From the NCBI RefSeq assembly GCF_001729745.1, contig NZ_CP017186.1, positions 1,550,001 to 1,614,000 on the forward strand: a DNA stretch of 64,000 bases, read 5' to 3'. Made by a program: the position numbers and the translations under genes. Origin of the DNA: Enterobacter hormaechei subsp. hoffmannii (lineage in GTDB: Bacteria > Pseudomonadota > Gammaproteobacteria > Enterobacterales > Enterobacteriaceae). Below are positions 51,969 to 60,689 of the stretch, piece by piece (the first letter of the stretch is position 1; each line of letters begins with the position of its first letter). A model generated the notes under the pieces. That model was not told where the DNA came from. It made no database searches and was given only the letters and a program-made list of their open reading frames with translations.

Positions 51969-52103
51969 TTTTTGCGCCTCGTTATCATCCAAAATTTGCC
52001 ATGAATATCTCCATCGGAGGAATCACGGTTAAATCCTTCACCGGGGGGCGTGGTCAAATATAAACCTACCGATATCTTCGGCTTAGGCCGAGCACCCCTG
52101 GCG
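51969..52103 (-). promoter_or_regulatory. long structured ompA 5' leader
   Basis: The leader of about 134 nt closely follows the E. coli ompA leader, including the 5'-terminal hairpin TCGGC-CTAA-GCCGA (52078-52091) and the GATAACGAGGCGC segment before ATG. In E. coli this leader gives the mRNA its long life and is the target of MicA and RNase E; the same role is expected. Confidence 0.75.
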
Positions 52104-52109
52104 ATGTAA

Positions 52110-52137
52110 AGTCTACAACGTAGCTGAAAACTTACAA
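52110..52137 (-). promoter_or_regulatory. ompA promoter
   Basis: On the minus strand TTGTAA (52132-52137), 16 bp and TAGACT (52110-52115), followed by TTTACATCGCCAGG as in E. coli ompA. From here to 52324 the gap holds only AT-rich DNA and a weak inverted repeat. Confidence 0.65.
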
Positions 52138-52324
52138 GTGTGAAGTCCGTCAGGCATATGAAAAAAAAAGTTCCGTATACCTAATATTTAACAATTTTTG
52201 AACGAATTTTGTGCAGTAAAATTAACGAGAACCGCGTCAGACAAGCCTTGCCGCAGTTTTGGCGCGTTGAACTTTTTTTGCATACTGCGGTCGAAAAAAA
52301 TTCCAGGAAAACTCTTAAAATGAC

Positions 52325-52834
52325 TCAATGGTACACATTTGAGTGAATTTTTAGCCCGGGATGTTGTCCTCTGCGATAGGAATCTCCACGAACTGGCCGC
52401 ATGATGAAACCCATCGCGTTACCTTCTTCAGCCGCTTCAGTCAGACGCAAATGTTCCTCTTGCGACAGATCCTCAGGCAACCACCCAATCACGACGCTAT
52501 AGTTCCCGGTACGTAATGCCCGGACCATCGACTCGACCGTATCGCAAGGGGAGAGTTGATTAATCTGCATCACCTTCGCTAACGGCAGCCCAGCCGACTG
52601 AACCCATTCGCGACTTAATTTTTGCTGTGGCGTCAGCCAGAGCTGCCAGCGAGACTGTTGCCCGAGCTGCTGCAAAAGCGGCAGGAGTAAGAGTTGTGTC
52701 AACAGCGGCTGGTCTTCACGGTAAACCACTTCACTGATAAGCCCTGTCGATTCACGCCCGATAGAATTCTGCGCAGCATTGCCAGCGGCAGAAGTAGAAG
52801 GTGTTAAGTGATTTGCATAGCCTGAAGTGTACAT
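52325..52834 (-). CDS. sulA: SOS cell division inhibitor SulA
   Basis: An SOS-induced inhibitor that binds FtsZ monomers and stops septation until DNA is repaired; it is degraded by Lon. It has 169 residues when started at MYTSGYAN (52834), the E. coli length; the longer frame to 52930 would pass through the LexA operator. The core [15 protein letters not shown] and [10 protein letters not shown] blocks are conserved, the N-terminal 30 residues differ, and the C terminus ends in SNVYH, keeping the terminal His needed for Lon recognition. Confidence 0.96.
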   Translation of the reverse strand: MYTSGYANHLTPSTSAAGNAAQNSIGRESTGLISEVVYREDQPLLTQLLLLPLLQQLGQQSRWQLWLTPQQKLSREWVQSAGLPLAKVMQINQLSPCDTVESMVRALRTGNYSVVIGWLPEDLSQEEHLRLTEAAEEGNAMGFIMRPVRGDSYRRGQHPGLKIHSNVYH

Positions 52835-52854
52835 ATTCATTCCAGCCCTGTAGT

Positions 52855-52874
52855 TACTGTATGGATATACAGTA
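52855..52874. promoter_or_regulatory. LexA operator of sulA
   Basis: TACTGTATGGATATACAGTA contains CTGT-N8-ACAG and is close to the LexA consensus. It covers the -10 and start region of sulA. Confidence 0.93.
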
Positions 52875-52897
52875 ACCCCTGTATGCATAAAGATCAA
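52869..52897 (-). promoter_or_regulatory. sulA promoter
   Basis: On the minus strand TTGATC (52892-52897), a 17-bp spacer and TACTGT (52869-52874), the -10 lying inside the LexA box, as in E. coli. Confidence 0.75.
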
Positions 52898-52992
52898 CCT
52901 CATTTTCGGAAAGCGACTCGCAAATTTCATCCATTCCTGGTGAACCTGAAAAAATCATCTTGCCCAACGGCAATAAGTTGCCTATTTTCCTG

Positions 52993-53008
52993 CTAACGGA
53001 TCCGTTAG
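52993..53008. repeat. perfect 16-bp palindrome upstream of sxy
   Basis: CTAACGGATCCGTTAG is a perfect palindrome 44 bp before the sxy start. It could be a protein operator or, in RNA, a 6-bp hairpin with a GATC loop in the sxy leader. Confidence 0.5.
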
Positions 53009-53051
53009 TAAGAAATATCGTGGTTACTGTATGATTTTTAATGGAATTATC

Positions 53052-53678
53052 ATGAAAAAGATATCTTATGATCGGATTTATCAATCTCAAGAATACCTCT
53101 CTCCGCTGGGCGAAATTCATCATCGCGCCCTGTTTGGCGGTTATACCCTGGCCGTGGATGAAGCGGTGTTCGCGATGGTGTCTGACGGTGAGCTTTACCT
53201 TCGCGCCTGTGAGCAAAGTGCAAAATACTGTGTAAAAAACGCGTCCTCTTTTCTGACCCTGATGAAACGAGGACGTCCTGTGCTGCTTAATTACTACCGT
53301 GTGGATGAAGGTCTGTGGCAAAACAGGGAAAAACTGCTTCAGCTCTCCTCGTTTGCGCTCGATGCCGCCAGGAAAGAGCGCTACCAGCGCCATCAGCGTA
53401 ACCGGCTTAAAGATCTGCCGAACCTGACCTTTCAGATTGAGGTCCTGCTTATGGAGGCGGGCATTACCAATGAAGAGACGCTACGACAGTTGGGGGCGAA
53501 GACGAGCTGGCTGAAAATGCGCTCTAAGAATAAAGCGCTGAGTATCCGGGTATTGTTCGCGCTTGAAGGCGCGATTGAAGGGTTACATGAAGCGGCACTC
53601 CCGGCGGATATTCGCCGGGAGCTTACGGAGTGGTTTAATGCGCTGCCTGAGTCGCAGGGCCATCATTCCGCCAGGTAG
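53052..53678 (+). CDS. sxy: competence regulator Sxy/TfoX
   Basis: A coactivator that works with CRP at CRP-S promoters to turn on DNA-uptake genes. It has 208 residues: TfoX N-terminal domain (about residues 12-105, with LFGGYTLAVDEAVFAMV and YLRACE) and C-terminal domain (about 118-200, with LGAKTSWLKMRSKN). The start MKKISYDRIY at 53052 fits the family; an earlier ATG at 53031 has no ribosome site. It differs more from its E. coli counterpart than its neighbours do. Its last 44 bp overlap the end of yccS on the other strand. Confidence 0.92.
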   Translation: MKKISYDRIYQSQEYLSPLGEIHHRALFGGYTLAVDEAVFAMVSDGELYLRACEQSAKYCVKNASSFLTLMKRGRPVLLNYYRVDEGLWQNREKLLQLSSFALDAARKERYQRHQRNRLKDLPNLTFQIEVLLMEAGITNEETLRQLGAKTSWLKMRSKNKALSIRVLFALEGAIEGLHEAALPADIRRELTEWFNALPESQGHHSAR

Positions 53679-55797
53679 CGATCTGCTGTCGCAGCCGACA
53701 AATTTCCGGCAGCAAAGCGATAAGCAGGCCAATTTGCTGAAGGACCAGCGGAGCTTTGTTGTCGGTGCCTGGATCAAGGTGTGCGATACGTTGCACCAGT
53801 TCATCCAGTGCCTGGTGAACCCGTGGCTCATCCGCAGGTTGATGATGAAGCGCATCATCAACGTAGCAAACGGCATCGTCCAGCAGTGCCAGGATGCCCG
53901 GATTCTTCAGTTTCTCTCGGTGGGCGCCAAGGGTAGAGATATAGCTGGTGAACGTGTGGTTCAGACACAGCAGGCGGAAGGCTGTCTCCCGGATTTCTGC
54001 CGTGGCGCGCGGCTCAGTTGACATATTCGAGACAACGGAAGCCAGCTCTGCGTCAGTGTTATGCGCATCGCGACGGGCAATCCGATAGGCCAGACGGTTA
54101 TCGCGACCTTGATGGTACTGCTCAAGAATAGCGTCCAGATAGCGGCAGTTGGCGTTCATTGCTCTGTCGGACACGCGCGGTAAATTTCGGAAACGCCAGT
54201 CCGGCCAGATAAAGCTCACCGCCGCCCAGGCGATGGCGCAGCCGATAAGCGTGTCGATCACACGGGGGAGGGCCACTTCAAAGCCTTCACCCAGCAGATT
54301 GAAGCAGAGCAGAACCAGCAGCGTGATGAACATCGTGGCGTGGGCATACTGCACATTGCGGAAGGCGAAGAACAGTACCCCGGTAATCACAATCAGGATC
54401 AGTTGCCCTTCTACTGAAGGCACAAAATAGAGCACCGGCAGCCCGATGGCGACCCCGACTAACGTCCCGACAATACGCAGCGCGAGTCGATGGCGGGTAG
54501 CGTTATAGTTCGGCTGGCAGACGAACAGGCTGGTCAGCAGGATCCAGTATCCGTGATGCAACCCTGTTATCTGGATAAACGCATAGCCCACGCACAGCAC
54601 CAGCGACATCCTCACCGCATGGCGAAAGAGTGCGGAATCCGGCGTAAAATGCCGGCTCAGGCGCAGCCATATATCGCTGAAACCGTTGAGACTGTCGTCG
54701 GCAAGCTGGTTGTCAGCGTCATTGCCCGGCATCGCCATCGCCTGTTCAGACTCAATGGTGGCGAGCTGAGCATCGATGGCTCTCAGGTTGTTGAGCAGGA
54801 ATCCCAGGGCTTTGAACTGTTCCGGCGAAGTTCCACTGGCCTGAACGCGATCGAGCGCCGCATCCAGGTGGCTGAATGCGCGTTCAAAGCGAGGATCGTG
54901 CTGATAGGGCGTGCGCAGCAGTATTGAGCGCGCAAGTTGCTGGCAGGCCTGAGACTGCATCGACAGCAGACGCTGGAAACGGAACATCACGTCGCTGTAG
55001 CGGAATTTCTCGCGCAGGTCAGCGTATTGCACATGCGAGGAGCTGGCGCGCTCGTGAATATCCTGGGCAACAAAGTAGTAGTGCAGGGTGCGCCGGGTAC
55101 CGCGCTGACCGCGATCGCCGCGCAGACGGGTGAGCAGAGACGCTTTGGTCTGATTCAGCGTGGCGACCAGTTGGCCATTTGCCAGCGCCAGATCGTACAG
55201 GGGCGCCTGGCTGTCCTCTTCGATATCCGGATCAAACAGCCGGGATTTCAGCTCCAGATAGTGGGCCAGCTGTTCGTAACTGCGGGCAATGTTGTCCTGT
55301 AAGGCACGAACCGGAAAAATAAGATGCCCGGTTAAGGTCAGCAGGTTATACCAGATAGCGCCCAATAGCAGCAGGACCGGTTGCTGATACCACTGATCGT
55401 AAAGAGAGACGCCCAGCATGGTGTAAATGGCAATCAGCAGGGCGCCAAACGCGATAGTGGCGTAGCGTTGCCCGAGGCCGCCGAGCAAAATGAAGCCGCT
55501 GGTGGACACCGTCAGCCCTAAGGCAAACAGCCAGGGCCACGGGAAAAGCAGCTCAACGGAGGCGGAAGCAATAAAGAAGCAGACCAGCGTGATGACCAGA
55601 TTACGCAAACGACCGGCCAGGCGGTCGTCGAGATCTGCCAGCGCGCCGGCCACCACCCCAAGCGTGAGGGGGATGGTGAGTTTCACATCATTCAGCCACC
55701 ACGGCAGAGCGACGGTGCCGCAGAGGGCGATAAATATCCTGACGTTATACAGCCAGTTACTGTTCCATGTATAGCGACGAAGCAGGGGGCTTAGCAT
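53635..55797 (-). CDS. yccS: FUSC-family inner-membrane protein YccS
   Basis: A 720-residue inner-membrane protein with two hydrophobic blocks (about residues 15-150 and 395-520), each of several helices, and two cytoplasmic parts, the arrangement of the fusaric-acid-resistance/aromatic efflux (FUSC, YccS/YhfK) family. The FUSC block RHRLALRIVGTLVGVAIGLP is visible. The substrate is unknown. It lies 18 bp after yccF in the same direction, so the pair is likely an operon; it overlaps sxy by 44 bp at its 3' end. Confidence 0.92.
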   Translation of the reverse strand: MLSPLLRRYTWNSNWLYNVRIFIALCGTVALPWWLNDVKLTIPLTLGVVAGALADLDDRLAGRLRNLVITLVCFFIASASVELLFPWPWLFALGLTVSTSGFILLGGLGQRYATIAFGALLIAIYTMLGVSLYDQWYQQPVLLLLGAIWYNLLTLTGHLIFPVRALQDNIARSYEQLAHYLELKSRLFDPDIEEDSQAPLYDLALANGQLVATLNQTKASLLTRLRGDRGQRGTRRTLHYYFVAQDIHERASSSHVQYADLREKFRYSDVMFRFQRLLSMQSQACQQLARSILLRTPYQHDPRFERAFSHLDAALDRVQASGTSPEQFKALGFLLNNLRAIDAQLATIESEQAMAMPGNDADNQLADDSLNGFSDIWLRLSRHFTPDSALFRHAVRMSLVLCVGYAFIQITGLHHGYWILLTSLFVCQPNYNATRHRLALRIVGTLVGVAIGLPVLYFVPSVEGQLILIVITGVLFFAFRNVQYAHATMFITLLVLLCFNLLGEGFEVALPRVIDTLIGCAIAWAAVSFIWPDWRFRNLPRVSDRAMNANCRYLDAILEQYHQGRDNRLAYRIARRDAHNTDAELASVVSNMSTEPRATAEIRETAFRLLCLNHTFTSYISTLGAHREKLKNPGILALLDDAVCYVDDALHHQPADEPRVHQALDELVQRIAHLDPGTDNKAPLVLQQIGLLIALLPEICRLRQQIATWRNDGPATQAAH

Positions 55798-55815
55798 GAG
55801 AGCGGCCAGTCCTTA

Positions 55816-56262
55816 TTACTGAAAACGACGACGGGCATTGGCTTCACGCGCGGCTTGCGCCACTTCGACCGGAACCACTCGGCGTCCTACCGGCCACAGG
55901 GCGATGGTGGCAATTTTGAAATTAGCGAGGCCAACCGGAATGCCAATAATCGTAATGCACTGGGCGATACCGGCGAAGATATGCATCAGACACAGCCACC
56001 AGCCAAAGAAGATTAGCCATAAAATATTCAGCAGCGTGCCGCCGGTATTCATCAGGGCATTTTTTCTTTCCGGCTCCAGTTCATCCACGTGCACGGCTTC
56101 ATTTCCATAAGGAACGAGGGACAGTTTGGTGATTTCCCAGCAGGAGCGCGTCAGCGGAAGGGTGAAGATAAGCACGATGCTCACCAGGGTGGCAAAAAGC
56201 CAGGAAAGGGTGGTGGCAAAACCGCCAAGGACAAAATTCAACACATTCAGAACGGTACGCAT
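55816..56262 (-). CDS. yccF: inner-membrane protein YccF
   Basis: A 148-residue membrane protein with two YccF domains (about residues 1-55 and 75-130), each with hydrophobic helices; the repeats include NFVLGGFATTLSWLFATLVS and NILWLIFFGWWLCLMHI. No function is established. It precedes yccS and diverges from helD by 122 bp. Confidence 0.92.
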   Translation of the reverse strand: MRTVLNVLNFVLGGFATTLSWLFATLVSIVLIFTLPLTRSCWEITKLSLVPYGNEAVHVDELEPERKNALMNTGGTLLNILWLIFFGWWLCLMHIFAGIAQCITIIGIPVGLANFKIATIALWPVGRRVVPVEVAQAAREANARRRFQ

Positions 56263-56384
56263 AAACCCTCATTTCCTTCGATATGATTAACGCCCGGTGA
56301 TTGTAACGTTTTTTTGGGCTGGAGCACCTTAAAACTGGCAGTTAAACTGTCTGACAAATTATGACCTCGTGGATCCGGCAGGAT

Positions 56385-58439
56385 ATGGAACTGAAAGCAA
56401 CTTCAATGGGCAAACGCCTGGCGCAGCACCCTTACGACAAGGTTGTGCTTCTTAATGCGGGAGTGAAAGTCTCCGGTGAACGCCACGAATACCTTATTCC
56501 GTTTAATCAGCTACTGGCCATTCACTGTAAACGAGGGCTGGTATGGGGGGAGCTGGAGTTCGTTCTGCCGGCAGAGAAAGTGGTGCGACTCCACGGGACC
56601 GAGTGGGCGGAAACCCAACGCTTCCACCATCATCTGAACATGCGCTGGCACCAGTGGAGCCAGGAGATGAGCGTGATTGCCGCACAGGTGCTGCATCAGG
56701 TGCTGGACGATATCGCGCTAAGCAATACGCAGCAGAAGTGGCTGACGCGCCAGCAAACCGCCGGGCTTCAGCAAAAAATCACCCAGGCGCTGACGGCATT
56801 GCCTTTACCGGTGGCGCGGCTTGAGGAATTTGATAACTGTCGCGATGCGTGGCGGAAGTGTCAGGCCTGGCTTAGCGATATCGAGAAAAGCCGTCTGGCG
56901 CATAACCAGGCCTGGACTGAGGTGATGCTTACGCAATATGCCGATTTCTTCAGTACGGTGGAATCATCGCCTCTCAATCCTGCCCAGGCGCGCGCAGTGG
57001 TGAATGGCGAGCACTCTTTACTGGTGCTGGCAGGCGCAGGGAGCGGCAAAACGTCGGTGCTGGTGGCGCGCGCGGGCTGGCTTCTGACAACGGGCGAGGC
57101 AGTTGCCGACCAGATTTTGCTGCTGGCTTTTGGTCGCAAGGCGGCGCAGGAGATGGATGAGCGCATTCAGGCGCGTTTGCATACTCAGGATATCTCGGCG
57201 CGCACGTTCCACTCCCTCGCTTTACACATTATTCAACAGGGCAGCAAAAAAGTCCCTGTTGTCAGCAAGCTGGAGAATGATGCTCAGGCTCGCCAGGCGC
57301 TGTTTATCAAGGCATGGCGTCAGCAGTGCAGTGAAAAAAAGGCGCAGGCGAAAGGTTGGCGTCAGTGGCTTGAAGAGGAACTCAACTGGGAGGTGCCGGA
57401 GGGCAGCTTCTGGCAGGATGAAAAGCTGGCGCGCCGGCTGGGCTCTCGTCTCGACCGGTGGGTAAGCCTGATGCGCATGCACGGCGGCTCTCAGGCGGAG
57501 ATGATAGAAAGCGCACCGGAAGCGATCCGCGCCGTGTTTTCTAAGCGGGTTAAACTGATGGCGCCGATGCTGAAAGCGTGGAAAACCGCGCTGAAAGACG
57601 AAAACGCGGTCGATTTTTCCGGGCTAATCCATCAGGCCATTATCATTCTGGAGAAAGGGCGCTTCGTCAGTCCGTGGAAACACATTCTGGTGGATGAGTT
57701 TCAGGATATTTCGCCGCAGCGCGCTGCGCTGCTTTCGGCGCTGCGGGCGCAGAATAAACATACGTCGCTGTTTGCCGTGGGCGATGACTGGCAGGCTATC
57801 TACCGCTTCAGCGGGGCGCAACTTTCCCTCACGACGGCCTTCCATCACTATTTTGGGGAAGGCGATCGCAGCGATCTGGACACCACCTACCGCTTCAACT
57901 CGCGGATTGGTGAAATTGCCAACCGTTTTATTCAGCAGAACCCGCATCAGCTGTCGAAGCCGCTTAACAGCCTGACGTCGGGGGATAAAAAGGCCGTCAC
58001 GCTGCTGGCGGACGATCAGCTGGAACCGCTGCTGGATAAACTGAGCGGCTATGCGAAACCGGATGAACGGATTCTGGTCCTGGCGCGTTATCACCACCTC
58101 AAGCCGACGGCGCTGGAAAAAGCGGCAACGCGCTGGCCAAAACTACAGCTCGATTTTATGACCATTCACGCCAGTAAAGGGCAGCAGGCCGACTACGTAA
58201 TTGTGGTGGGGCTGAAAGAGGGGAGCGACGGTTTCCCGGCACCGGCGCGGGAATCCGTGATGGAAGAGGCGCTATTGCCTGTTCCGGAAGATTTCCCGGA
58301 TGCAGAGGAGCGGCGCTTACTGTACGTGGCGATAACCCGCGCGCGCCATCGCGTGTGGCTCTTGTTCAACAAAGAGGAGCCGTCGGTGTTTGTCGATATT
58401 TTGAAAAGTATTGACGTGCCGGTGGCGAGAAAGCCGTAA
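56385..58439 (+). CDS. helD: DNA helicase IV
   Basis: A superfamily 1A 3'-5' DNA helicase of the UvrD/Rep type, 684 residues. An N-terminal region of about 195 residues precedes the motor; Walker A AGAGSGKT is at 216-223, Walker B region VDEFQDISPQR, motif III GDDWQAIYRFSGAQ, and motif VI YVAITRARHRVW near the end. The start MELKATSMGKR at 56385 follows AGGAT closely; the 56361 ATG upstream is rejected by family length. In E. coli it takes part in recombination and repair. A REP element follows. Confidence 0.96.
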   Translation: MELKATSMGKRLAQHPYDKVVLLNAGVKVSGERHEYLIPFNQLLAIHCKRGLVWGELEFVLPAEKVVRLHGTEWAETQRFHHHLNMRWHQWSQEMSVIAAQVLHQVLDDIALSNTQQKWLTRQQTAGLQQKITQALTALPLPVARLEEFDNCRDAWRKCQAWLSDIEKSRLAHNQAWTEVMLTQYADFFSTVESSPLNPAQARAVVNGEHSLLVLAGAGSGKTSVLVARAGWLLTTGEAVADQILLLAFGRKAAQEMDERIQARLHTQDISARTFHSLALHIIQQGSKKVPVVSKLENDAQARQALFIKAWRQQCSEKKAQAKGWRQWLEEELNWEVPEGSFWQDEKLARRLGSRLDRWVSLMRMHGGSQAEMIESAPEAIRAVFSKRVKLMAPMLKAWKTALKDENAVDFSGLIHQAIIILEKGRFVSPWKHILVDEFQDISPQRAALLSALRAQNKHTSLFAVGDDWQAIYRFSGAQLSLTTAFHHYFGEGDRSDLDTTYRFNSRIGEIANRFIQQNPHQLSKPLNSLTSGDKKAVTLLADDQLEPLLDKLSGYAKPDERILVLARYHHLKPTALEKAATRWPKLQLDFMTIHASKGQQADYVIVVGLKEGSDGFPAPARESVMEEALLPVPEDFPDAEERRLLYVAITRARHRVWLLFNKEEPSVFVDILKSIDVPVARKP

Positions 58440-58457
58440 CGCGCCGGGCAAGTTCTG

Positions 58458-58486
58458 TAGGCCCGGTAAGCGCTGCGCCACCGGGC
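58458..58486. repeat. REP palindrome between helD and mgsA
   Basis: GTAGGCCCGGTAAGCG, CTG and CGCCACCGGGC form a REP element of the same type, in inverse orientation, as that at 32372-32402. Confidence 0.88.
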
Positions 58487-58492
58487 AAAAAA

Positions 58493-58951
58493 CTACTTCA
58501 GTCTCTCCGCAAGATAACGCTGATAATCCGGGATCAAAATCTCCACCGGATCGTTAAACTGCGGCGATTCAATGATGAAATCTGCCGTTGAAAGATTGGT
58601 GGCTACCGGAATGTTCCATACCGTCGCCAGACGCAGCAGCGCCTTAACGTCCGGATCATGCGGAACCGCGTTCAGCGGATCCCAGAAGAATATCAGAACG
58701 TCAATTTTACCTTCCGAAATCTGAGCGCCGACCTGCTGGTCACCCCCCATCGGGCCGCTCAGCATGGCATTCACTTCCAGACCGGTTTCGCGGTGGATCA
58801 GGTTGCCGGTTGTTCCCGTGGCAGAAAGGGCATGATGCTGTAAAAGAGGCTGATGGCGACGAACCCAGTTAAGCAGCATTTGTTTACAGTGATCGTGCGC
58901 AACCAGAGCAATGTGCTTGCGCGCCGGAAGTGTGCGTGTTGTCAGTTCCAT
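58493..58951 (-). CDS. mgsA: methylglyoxal synthase
   Basis: Converts dihydroxyacetone phosphate to methylglyoxal and phosphate, a bypass that relieves sugar-phosphate stress. It has 152 residues. The catalytic Asp71 ([10 protein letters not shown]), with His19 and Asp20 (VAHDHCK), and the phosphate-binding SATGTTG at 43-49 are visible. It lies 80 bp downstream of csgI on the same strand and is convergent with helD. Confidence 0.97.
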   Translation of the reverse strand: MELTTRTLPARKHIALVAHDHCKQMLLNWVRRHQPLLQHHALSATGTTGNLIHRETGLEVNAMLSGPMGGDQQVGAQISEGKIDVLIFFWDPLNAVPHDPDVKALLRLATVWNIPVATNLSTADFIIESPQFNDPVEILIPDYQRYLAERLK

Positions 58952-59031
58952 AATCTTATCCGTGAGGTTACCTCGCTACACGATGACGGGAACTGACTGA
59001 TGCTGCAAGAGAAAGGACGAAAAAATGTGGC

Positions 59032-59694
59032 TTACGACGAAGGTTGTCGTTTCGCCCATTGCAGAAAACGGGCGCGCGTGTCCGGATCGGCATTCTGGAA
59101 CCAGAATTTGAGGCGTTGCTCAGTAAGAGTCTGCGACTGAGGAGGGAGTACATCCAGCTCCGATACGCCCGAAAGCAGGGTACTGTCATCCGCCATCATG
59201 GTGGCGAACTGGGGCAGGGAGGCGCGCCTGCTGGCTCTGTTATAGATCTCCGTGTCCGCTTCGTAATCTGTTCCTTTTGGCCTTTTTGTCAGCGCCAGGA
59301 TATCCAGCTTTACCGGGATGGGCATAGAATCCCCGTCCACCAGCTCAATGCGCGGTGAGGCATCAAATGCCAGTGACTCTTTTTCTGTTTCAAGGTGCGG
59401 GAGACGAAAATTGACCTGGCTGATGCGTTGGGTATTAAAGCTGACCACCAGCGGAGGCGAAATGTACACCTGCTGTTCGTTGTCGGCGAGGCGAATCGTC
59501 TTTTCAACCCGAAAAACCACCTGATGCGGGCCATTATCAAGCTCGATGCTGTCTGCGCCCCGCAGCAGGGAGCTGGAGACTTTTTTTCCGTCCAGCACCA
59601 GCAGGTCAATGTCGGTTGAGAGTCTGAGGGTGGTTGCGAAAACACAAACCGGCATGATTAACGCAACCACAGCCCAGGCAATGCCGGTTTTCAT
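59032..59694 (-). CDS. csgI: curli assembly inhibitor CsgI (YccT)
   Basis: A 220-residue periplasmic DUF2057 protein with a cleavable signal peptide (residues 1-20, ending VFA). In E. coli, YccT (CsgI) slows curli fibre formation by binding CsgA. The conserved [17 protein letters not shown] and [16 protein letters not shown] blocks are present. ATG 59694 follows AAGGAG; the frame opens further upstream without support. Confidence 0.9.
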   Translation of the reverse strand: MKTGIAWAVVALIMPVCVFATTLRLSTDIDLLVLDGKKVSSSLLRGADSIELDNGPHQVVFRVEKTIRLADNEQQVYISPPLVVSFNTQRISQVNFRLPHLETEKESLAFDASPRIELVDGDSMPIPVKLDILALTKRPKGTDYEADTEIYNRASRRASLPQFATMMADDSTLLSGVSELDVLPPQSQTLTEQRLKFWFQNADPDTRARFLQWAKRQPSS

Positions 59695-59865
59695 AGCAGA
59701 CTCCTTTAGACAAACTACCCGGTAAGAATGTATCAAAATTTTTCGATAAACACGTTTACTAACATATAGACATATTTCGCCGTTTTGCCCTCATACTTCT
59801 GTATGGGATGCGTGGTTGAGATGTCTGCTTTGACGTACACTTTGAAAAAAACCAGGAGGAACAGC

Positions 59866-60279
59866 ATGAAAGAGAACGACATTGTCGAGATTCTGACGTC
59901 CACGCGCACTATCGCGCTGGTCGGCGCGAGCGATAAACCGGATCGCCCAAGCTATCGGGTCATGAAATACCTTCTGGACCAGGGATATCACGTGATCCCG
60001 GTCTCGCCGAAGGTGGCGGGCAAAACGCTGCTGGGTCAGCAGGGCTATGCGACGCTCGCGGACGTGCCGGAAAAGGTGGATATGGTGGACGTTTTTCGTA
60101 ATTCAGAGGCAGCCTGGGGCGTGGCGCAGGAGGCGATTGCCATCGGCGCGAAAACGCTGTGGATGCAGCTGGGCGTGATTAATGAGCAGGCGGCCGTGCT
60201 GGCGCGTGATGCCGGGCTGAAGGTGGTGATGGATCGCTGTCCGGCAATCGATATTCCCCGTCTGGGGCTGGCAAAATAA
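59866..60279 (+). CDS. yccU: CoA-binding protein YccU
   Basis: A 137-residue cytoplasmic protein with a Rossmann-type CoA_binding domain: the glycine-rich IALVGASDKPDRPSY, VIPVSPKVAG and WMQLGVINEQAA segments are clear. Its physiological role is unknown. ATG 59866 follows AGGAGG (59854-59859) and gives the family length, although the frame opens at 59785. It ends at a terminator shared with hspQ. Confidence 0.93.
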   Translation: MKENDIVEILTSTRTIALVGASDKPDRPSYRVMKYLLDQGYHVIPVSPKVAGKTLLGQQGYATLADVPEKVDMVDVFRNSEAAWGVAQEAIAIGAKTLWMQLGVINEQAAVLARDAGLKVVMDRCPAIDIPRLGLAK

Positions 60280-60306
60280 AAAAAGCCCGTTTTACGGGCT
60301 TTTTTA
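60278..60306. terminator. bidirectional terminator between yccU and hspQ
   Basis: AGCCCGT (60284-60290), loop TTT, ACGGGCT (60294-60300), with A and T runs on either side. Confidence 0.93.
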
Positions 60307-60311
60307 CACCT

Positions 60312-60629
60312 TTAGTTACGCAGTCTTGGCGCCTGTAACTGTTTGCGGATGGTCTGAGCAAGCTCGTCCATAGTGGGTTGTTCCGGATGCTCATCCTGTA
60401 GTTCACCACTCAGCTGCGCTTCGGCAAGATAGGTATGGACAGGCTGACCATCGTCGCCCTCCATAACCACATGATACCAGGGCGCGGCGCGAAGCTCTGC
60501 GTCAACGGCCAGATCGTCTGCTGACGGTTCATCAAGGGAATACTCCGGGTCGATATCCACGACCACACCCAAATATCCAAGCAAGGTGTGGCGGACCTGC
60601 TGGCCGATACCGAATTTGCTGGCAATCAT
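60312..60629 (-). CDS. hspQ: heat shock protein HspQ
   Basis: A 105-residue YccV/HspQ-like protein. The E. coli form binds hemimethylated DNA and promotes decay of an altered DnaA; the Yersinia form is a substrate and specificity enhancer for Lon. The fold's core [21 protein letters not shown] and [13 protein letters not shown] are visible. ATG 60629 is 3 nt after GGGAGGTGA on the minus strand; the alternative GTG at 60635 lies within that ribosome site. A sigma-32-like promoter lies just upstream. Confidence 0.95.
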   Translation of the reverse strand: MIASKFGIGQQVRHTLLGYLGVVVDIDPEYSLDEPSADDLAVDAELRAAPWYHVVMEGDDGQPVHTYLAEAQLSGELQDEHPEQPTMDELAQTIRKQLQAPRLRN

Positions 60630-60661
60630 AGTCACCTCCCGGGAAACATTACATACACACT

Positions 60662-60689
60662 ATGTGCGGGCAATATTTCTCTTTTCAAG
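60662..60689 (-). promoter_or_regulatory. candidate sigma-32 promoter of hspQ
   Basis: On the minus strand a perfect CTTGAAA -35 (60683-60689), a 13-bp spacer and CCGCACAT (60662-60669), close to CCCCATNT. The -35 begins directly after the rlmI stop codon (60690-60692). Confidence 0.65.

Noticed and set aside
52251-52290. Inverted repeat CCGCAGT/ACTGCGG after sulA considered as its terminator
   Set aside because: The 26-nt loop is too large and on the minus strand the tail is CAAGGC, not a U tract.
53016-53034. Second CTGTATG motif near sxy considered as another LexA half-site
   Set aside because: Only one half (TACTGTATG) is present; no ACAG at the required 8-bp spacing.
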